A stretch of DNA of 64,000 bases. Source: Allobrachymonas chironomi DSM 19884. Its GTDB lineage: Bacteria > Pseudomonadota > Gammaproteobacteria > Burkholderiales > Burkholderiaceae_C. Under the pieces are notes generated by a model. That model had not been told where the DNA came from, searched no databases, and saw nothing but the letters and a program-made list of their open reading frames with translations. Both the position numbers and the translations under genes were made by a program. The stretch is taken from contig NZ_KB894771.1 of the NCBI RefSeq assembly GCF_000374625.1, positions 59,647 to 123,646 on the forward strand, given 5' to 3'. Positions within the stretch are counted from its first letter, which is position 1. Each line of letters starts with the position of its first letter. Positions 60,247 to 64,000 of the stretch are shown here, piece after piece.

Positions 60247-62118
60247 ATGGCACTCTTACAAATTTCCGAACCCGGCCAGTCGCCGAATCCGCACCAGCGC
60301 CGCATCGCGGTGGGCATTGACCTGGGCACCACGCATTCGCTGGTGGCCTCGCTGCGCCATGGCAACGCCGAGTGCCTGCCTGATGCCGATGGCAAGCTGC
60401 TGCTGCCGTCTGCCGTGCGCTACCTGGAAAATGGTGGTCGCCAGATCGGCTACCAGGCGCTGGAGCACCTGGCGGATGACCCGCACAACACCCTGGTGTC
60501 GGTCAAGCGCTTCATGGGCCGCAGCCTCAACGATATCCGTGCCAGCTATGGCGATGCGCTCCATTACGCGCTGGAGGCCGACGATGCCGACAAGGGCATG
60601 GTGCGCATCCGCACGCGTGCCGGTGACAAGTCGCCGGTCGAGGTCAGCGCCGAGATCCTGGCTACGCTGCGTTATCGTGCCGAAGACAGCTTTGACGATG
60701 AGCTCTACGGTGCCGTCATCACCGTCCCTGCGTATTTCGATGATGCCCAGCGCCAGGCGACCAAGGATGCGGCCCAAATGGCCGGCATCAACGTGCTGCG
60801 CCTGATCAACGAACCCACTGCCGCGGCCATCGCCTACGGCCTGGACAATGCCAGCGAAGGCGTTTATGCCGTGTTCGATCTGGGCGGCGGCACTTTCGAC
60901 ATTTCCATTCTGCGACTGACCCAGGGCGTGTTCGAGGTGATTGCCACCAACGGCGATTCGGCGCTGGGCGGTGACGATTACGATCGTGCACTGGCGCAGC
61001 TGGCCCAGCAACGTGCCGGCCTCCGTGCTGTCACGGCCGAAGACCAGGCAGCACTGCATCTGGCGGCGCGTGCCAGCAAGCATGGCCTGACCGAGGCCGA
61101 CAGCGCCCGTTTCGAGGTCACGCTGAGCAGTGGCCGGATCGCGCTGGACATCACGCGCCAGGACTTTGCCGACGCCACCGAGGCGCTGACGCAGCGCGCG
61201 CTGCAGGTCACGCGCCAGGCGCTGCATGATGCCCAGCTGCTGCCGTCCGAGGTGCAGGGCGTGGTCATGGTGGGTGGCTCCACCCGCATGCCGCTGATCC
61301 GCGATGCGGTGAAAGATTTCTTCGGTACCGAACCGCTGACCGATCTGAATCCGGACGAAGTGGTTGCCCTGGGAGCCGCGATCCAGGCCAATCAGCTGGC
61401 CGGCAACAGCCGCGAAGGCGACATCCTGCTGCTGGACGTGATTCCGCTGTCGCTTGGCATCGAGACCATGGGCGGTCTGGTGGAGCGCATCATTCCGCGC
61501 AACCAGACGATTCCGGTCGCCATGGCGCAAGATTTCACCACCTATCAGGACGGTCAGACCGCCATGAGCCTGCACGTGGTGCAGGGCGAGCGCGACATGG
61601 TAGACGACTGCCGCAGCCTGGCGCGCTTCACGCTGCGCGGCATTCCTCCCATGACGGCCGGTGCTGCCCGCATCCGCGTGACCTTTACCGTGGATGCCGA
61701 TGGCCTGCTGAATGTGAGCGCCACCGAGCAGACCAGCGGCGTGCAGGCGCAGATCGAGGTCAAACCCAGTTATGGCCTGGACGATGCCACCATCAGCACC
61801 ATGCTGCAGGACAGCTTCAACACCGCCGAACAGGACATGGCGGCACGTGCGCTGGCCGAGGCACGCGTCGATGCCGACCGCATGATTCTGGCGACCCACA
61901 GTGCGCTGAAGGCCGATGGCGATCTGCTGTCTGACGATGAGCGCAGCCGGATTGACGAGCTGATCGCACAACTGGACACCACCCGCCAGGGTACGGATGC
62001 GGCTGCCATCGAGGCGGCCACCAAGACCCTGGCAACCGGCACCGAAGCCTTTGCCGCGATGCGCATGAACCGCGGCATCCAGCAGGCGCTTGCCGGCAAG
62101 AACATCGAGACTATGTGA
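60247..62118 (+). CDS. hscA: Fe-S-specific Hsp70 chaperone HscA
   Basis: The 623-residue Hsp70 has [14 protein letters not shown], the ATPase motifs [14 protein letters not shown] and [13 protein letters not shown], and a C-terminal substrate domain that binds the IscU LPPVK loop. It follows hscB by 94 bp with the hairpin at 60211. Confidence 0.97.
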   Translation: MALLQISEPGQSPNPHQRRIAVGIDLGTTHSLVASLRHGNAECLPDADGKLLLPSAVRYLENGGRQIGYQALEHLADDPHNTLVSVKRFMGRSLNDIRASYGDALHYALEADDADKGMVRIRTRAGDKSPVEVSAEILATLRYRAEDSFDDELYGAVITVPAYFDDAQRQATKDAAQMAGINVLRLINEPTAAAIAYGLDNASEGVYAVFDLGGGTFDISILRLTQGVFEVIATNGDSALGGDDYDRALAQLAQQRAGLRAVTAEDQAALHLAARASKHGLTEADSARFEVTLSSGRIALDITRQDFADATEALTQRALQVTRQALHDAQLLPSEVQGVVMVGGSTRMPLIRDAVKDFFGTEPLTDLNPDEVVALGAAIQANQLAGNSREGDILLLDVIPLSLGIETMGGLVERIIPRNQTIPVAMAQDFTTYQDGQTAMSLHVVQGERDMVDDCRSLARFTLRGIPPMTAGAARIRVTFTVDADGLLNVSATEQTSGVQAQIEVKPSYGLDDATISTMLQDSFNTAEQDMAARALAEARVDADRMILATHSALKADGDLLSDDERSRIDELIAQLDTTRQGTDAAAIEAATKTLATGTEAFAAMRMNRGIQQALAGKNIETM

Positions 62119-62119
62119 T

Positions 62120-62458
62120 ATGGCAACCATCAAGATCCTTCCCCATCCCGAGTACTGCCCCGAGGGCGTAGACATCCAGGTGCCGTTCGGCACCACCATC
62201 TGCCAGGGCCTGCTCGACAACAACATCAACATCGACCATGCCTGCGACATGAGCTGTGCTTGCACCACCTGCCACGTGGTGGTGCGTCAGGGCTTCAACA
62301 GCCTGAATGACATGGACGAGTGCGAAGAGGACATGCTGGATCGCGCCTGGGGCCTGGAGCCCGATTCGCGTCTGTCCTGCCAGGCCATGGTGGGCCAGCA
62401 GGATCTGGTGGTGGAGATTCCCAAGTACTCCATCAACCACGCCAAGGAAAACCACTGA
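62120..62458 (+). CDS. fdx: [2Fe-2S] ferredoxin of the isc operon
   Basis: The 112-residue adrenodoxin-type ferredoxin has the cluster motif HACDMSCACTTCHVVV and the fourth Cys in LSCQAM. It supplies electrons for cluster assembly. It starts 1 bp after the hscA stop. It could also be the partner of the window's P450. Confidence 0.97.
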   Translation: MATIKILPHPEYCPEGVDIQVPFGTTICQGLLDNNINIDHACDMSCACTTCHVVVRQGFNSLNDMDECEEDMLDRAWGLEPDSRLSCQAMVGQQDLVVEIPKYSINHAKENH

Positions 62459-62471
62459 GCGGACGGGCAAC

Positions 62472-63197
62472 ATGCGCCAGATCATTCTCGACACCGAAAC
62501 CACCGGCCTGGAAGTCAGTGACGGCAACCGCATCATCGAGATCGGTTGCGTCGAGCTGCTGAACCGCCAGCTGACCGGCAACAACCTGCACCTGTACATC
62601 AACCCCGAGCGCGAGAGCGAAGAGGGCGCATTGCGCGTGCACGGCTTGACGACCGAGTTCCTGAGCGACAAGCCGCGTTTTGCCGACATTGCCCAGCAGT
62701 TCCTGGACTATGTGCAGGGCGCCGAGGTGGTCATCCACAACGCCGCGTTTGACGTGCGTTTTCTGGACCATGAGCTGAGCCTGCTGCAGCGCCAGGAAGG
62801 ATTCCGCAGTCACGTGTCGAACGTGATCGATTCGCTGGCGCTGGCCAAGGCACAGTTCCCCGGCAAGCGCAACTCGCTGGATGCGCTGTGCGACCGATTC
62901 GGCATCGACAACTCCAACCGCACGCTGCATGGCGCGCTGCTGGACGCGGAGCTGCTGGCCGATGTCTACATCAGCCTGACGCGCGGCCAGGAAACCCTGG
63001 TGATGTATGCCGAGCAGGCCGATGACACCGGAGCGGCAGCCGTGGCCCGGGTCGACCTGAGCCAGATCGTGCTGCCGGTGCTGCGCGCCAATGCCACCGA
63101 GCAGGAGGCCCACGCAGCCATGCTGGGAGTGCTCGACAAGGCCAGTGGTGGCAACACAATCTGGAAAAAAATTCCGGGCTTCTTGTCAAACACGTGA
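62472..63197 (+). CDS. dnaQ: DNA polymerase III epsilon (proofreading) subunit
   Basis: The 241-residue DEDDh exonuclease has ILDTETTGLE (ExoI), VIHNAAFDVRFLDHE (ExoII) and HGALLDAELLADVY (ExoIII). The ATG at 62472 (MRQIILDTETTGL) matches relatives. It follows fdx by 13 bp and may share the isc transcript. The end carries the -35 of the tRNA promoter. Confidence 0.96.
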   Translation: MRQIILDTETTGLEVSDGNRIIEIGCVELLNRQLTGNNLHLYINPERESEEGALRVHGLTTEFLSDKPRFADIAQQFLDYVQGAEVVIHNAAFDVRFLDHELSLLQRQEGFRSHVSNVIDSLALAKAQFPGKRNSLDALCDRFGIDNSNRTLHGALLDAELLADVYISLTRGQETLVMYAEQADDTGAAAVARVDLSQIVLPVLRANATEQEAHAAMLGVLDKASGGNTIWKKIPGFLSNT

Positions 63198-63213
63198 AAG
63201 TTGTGCCATAATC
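63184..63213 (+). promoter_or_regulatory. Promoter of tRNA-Val
   Basis: TTGTCA (63184-63189) and CATAAT (63208-63213) are separated by 18 bp. The -35 box lies in the last codons of dnaQ. Transcription from near 63220 would produce the tRNA precursor. Confidence 0.6.
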
Positions 63214-63262
63214 ATGGCTTCAGCGGTTGACGAACACAAGTTCTTCAGCAGCTACCCAACAA

Positions 63263-63337
63263 GGGTGTTTAGCTCAGTGGTAGAGCACTGCCTTCACACG
63301 GCAGGGGTCAGTGGTTCGAACCCACTATCACCCACCA
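63263..63337 (+). tRNA. tRNA-Val, anticodon CAC
   Basis: The 75-nt gene folds as a cloverleaf: acceptor GGGTGTT against ATCACCC (one T-T mismatch at pair 6), D arm, anticodon stem CTGCC/GGCAG with loop TTCACAC, and T arm AGTGG-TTCGAAC-CCACT. CCA is encoded. It reads GUG codons. Phage-like DNA begins right after it. Confidence 0.95.
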
Positions 63338-63355
63338 AAAAAAACGAATGAAAAC

Positions 63356-63390
63356 AGGCACTTACGGGAAACCGCAAGTGCCTTTTTCTT
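63356..63390 (+). terminator. Terminator after tRNA-Val
   Basis: AGGCACTT pairs with AAGTGCCT around a 12-nt loop and is followed by TTTTCTTT. It ends the tRNA transcript and may belong to the host or to the element. Confidence 0.75.
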
Positions 63391-63392
63391 TG

Positions 63393-63440
63393 ATGTGGGT
63401 AAAAAGTGGGTAAAACCGATCAGCGAAAAATTACCCACAT
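63393..63440. repeat. Direct and inverted GTGGGTAA repeats (integrase arm-like sites)
   Basis: GTGGGTAAAA occurs at 63395-63404 and again at 63406-63415. An inverted copy TTACCCACAT (63431-63440) matches ATGTGGGTAA (63393-63402) over 10 bp. Such repeats next to a tRNA gene are typical of arm-type sites of tyrosine integrases. Confidence 0.6.
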
Positions 63441-63485
63441 TCCACGCCGATCAGCCAGCCACCAGATCACACACACGCGCGGGAA

Positions 63486-63803
63486 TCACGCCACCACCTT
63501 GCACAGCAGTTCCAGCGTCCGGCCAGCGCTGCCACGGTCGATCACGGTCGTGATGTTCATCTGCTTGCCCTTGTGCGTCAGCCGGTCAGCAGGCGTGATG
63601 CCAGGCCGGTAGCGCATGATGATGCGCACATCACCGATAGCCGTCACCGCGTCAGCAGCGATCACCTCGCGGCCTGTCAGCGGCAGCACAGCGGCCCAGA
63701 ACGTCCCCACCGTCTCCCAGCCCTCCGTCCAGGCTCCGGATGCGTCCTTGTACTCTCCGAAGCGCTCCAGCGTCACGCGCTGGTCAAGTTCTCCGGCCCT
63801 CAT
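63486..63803 (-). CDS. Phage head closure (head-tail joining) protein
   Basis: The 105-residue protein has the layout of the SPP1 gp16/HK97 head-tail joining family: MRAGELDQRVTLERF at the N-terminus, WAAVLPLTGREVIAA, VRIIMRYRPGIT and a C-terminal TLELLCKVV strand. It seals the capsid portal and prepares the tail site. Its ATG overlaps the connector stop (ATGA). It is the last gene before the tRNA. Confidence 0.85.
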   Translation of the reverse strand: MRAGELDQRVTLERFGEYKDASGAWTEGWETVGTFWAAVLPLTGREVIAADAVTAIGDVRIIMRYRPGITPADRLTHKGKQMNITTVIDRGSAGRTLELLCKVVA

Positions 63804-64000
63804 AGCGCCATCACTCGATAGGGTTGCAGCAGACGCTCAAAAGTCTTGTTGCCGTGCAATGGGCGGTCTGTCTGCCCCTCGCGGTTCTCGTACAGATCGG
63901 CCACGCGCAGCAGGATGGCAGCGCGTACAGGCGCAGGCATGGCGCTGGGTAGCTCGATGCCCAGATAATCGGCCACAGACGCTTCTGCGGCGTCCATGTA
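63800..64000 (-). CDS. Phage head-tail connector (gp6-like), 5' end beyond window
   Basis: The last 66 residues of the product are visible; the frame is open through the window edge. The segment YLGIELPSAMPAPVRAAIL followed by VADLYENREGQTD and a C-terminal LQPYRVM is typical of the HK97 gp6-like connector. It sits between portal/capsid genes and the closure protein in HK97-type phages, so capsid genes should follow to the right. Confidence 0.85.
   Translation of the reverse strand, partial: YMDAAEASVADYLGIELPSAMPAPVRAAILLRVADLYENREGQTDRPLHGNKTFERLLQPYRVMAL

Larger units (their letters stand above)
63338..64000 (-). mobile_element. Left edge of an integrated phage or phage satellite
   Basis: After the tRNA-Val gene there are two phage head genes on the minus strand, plus a repeat cluster and no host gene up to the window end. 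The element continues past 64000. The end of the tRNA gene (about 63310-63337) is the likely attachment core, which needs the other end to confirm. No integrase lies on this side. Confidence 0.7.

Noticed and set aside
63263..63337. tRNA-Val as a pseudogene because of the acceptor mismatch
   Set aside because: One T-T mismatch is tolerated; all other arms and the encoded CCA are intact.

Overview
The window is chromosomal DNA from a high-GC betaproteobacterium. Burkholderiales is likely and Comamonadaceae-like gene order is my best guess. The evidence is the hfq-hflX-hflK-hflC-DUF2065-hisZ-purA string, the homodimeric aceE with a two-lipoyl aceF and a lipoyl-bearing lpdA, the gene order around rplS/CoA pyrophosphatase/rsgA/M48/orn, and the isc-hsc cluster. 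Coding density is high and no intergenic gap exceeds about 260 bp. Nearly all of the window is conserved housekeeping DNA. The last ~660 bp is the edge of an integrated phage-like element next to a tRNA-Val gene.

Layout. 1-7544 (minus strand): 5' part of gdhA with a leader hairpin, oligopeptidase A, folD, and a FixJ-type regulator with its PAS histidine kinase. 7617-13992 (plus): pyruvate dehydrogenase operon aceE-aceF-lpdA. 14046-19859: small NTF2-like and lipoprotein genes, a tadA fusion followed by an L,D-carboxypeptidase, ribE, a YdcF-like gene and hemH. 20002-29406 (plus): hfq, hflX, hflK, hflC, hisZ, purA, a phosphoribosyltransferase, a DUF2062 gene and metC. 29481-38586: rplS with its own promoter, NUDIX and CobD-like genes, rsgA/M48 peptidase (minus), orn, patatin, dnaG and a GntR regulator (minus). 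38842-49848 (plus): the propionyl-CoA to succinyl-CoA route (methylmalonyl-CoA mutase, MeaB, propionyl-CoA carboxylase beta and alpha), then pncA, a DUF167 gene, a bioF-cytochrome P450 pair and a glyoxalase-fold gene that looks like methylmalonyl-CoA epimerase. 49942-54037 (minus): RnfB-type ferredoxin, an intracellular PHA depolymerase with a long Ala/Lys/Pro tail, and an aromatic/aspartate aminotransferase. 54232-63197 (plus): uvrB, then iscR-iscS-[exported protein]-iscU-iscA-[Cys-rich protein]-hscB-hscA-fdx, then dnaQ. 63263-64000: tRNA-Val(CAC) and phage head genes.

Functional themes are central carbon flow (PDH, propionyl-CoA oxidation, PHA mobilisation), Fe-S cluster assembly under an IscR-type operator, envelope protease control (HflKC) and RNA turnover (Hfq, Orn). 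The observations I rate highest are: (1) phage head connector and head-closure genes ending directly beside tRNA-Val with no tail genes, next to repeats that resemble integrase arm sites, which is compatible with a truncated prophage or a capsid-forming satellite; (2) a translationally coupled bioF-P450 pair that suggests a BioI-like pimelate route; (3) two unfamiliar small genes inserted into the isc operon; (4) a PHA depolymerase with an H1-like tail; (5) TadA fused to an alpha/beta-hydrolase-like domain that lacks its nucleophile motif.
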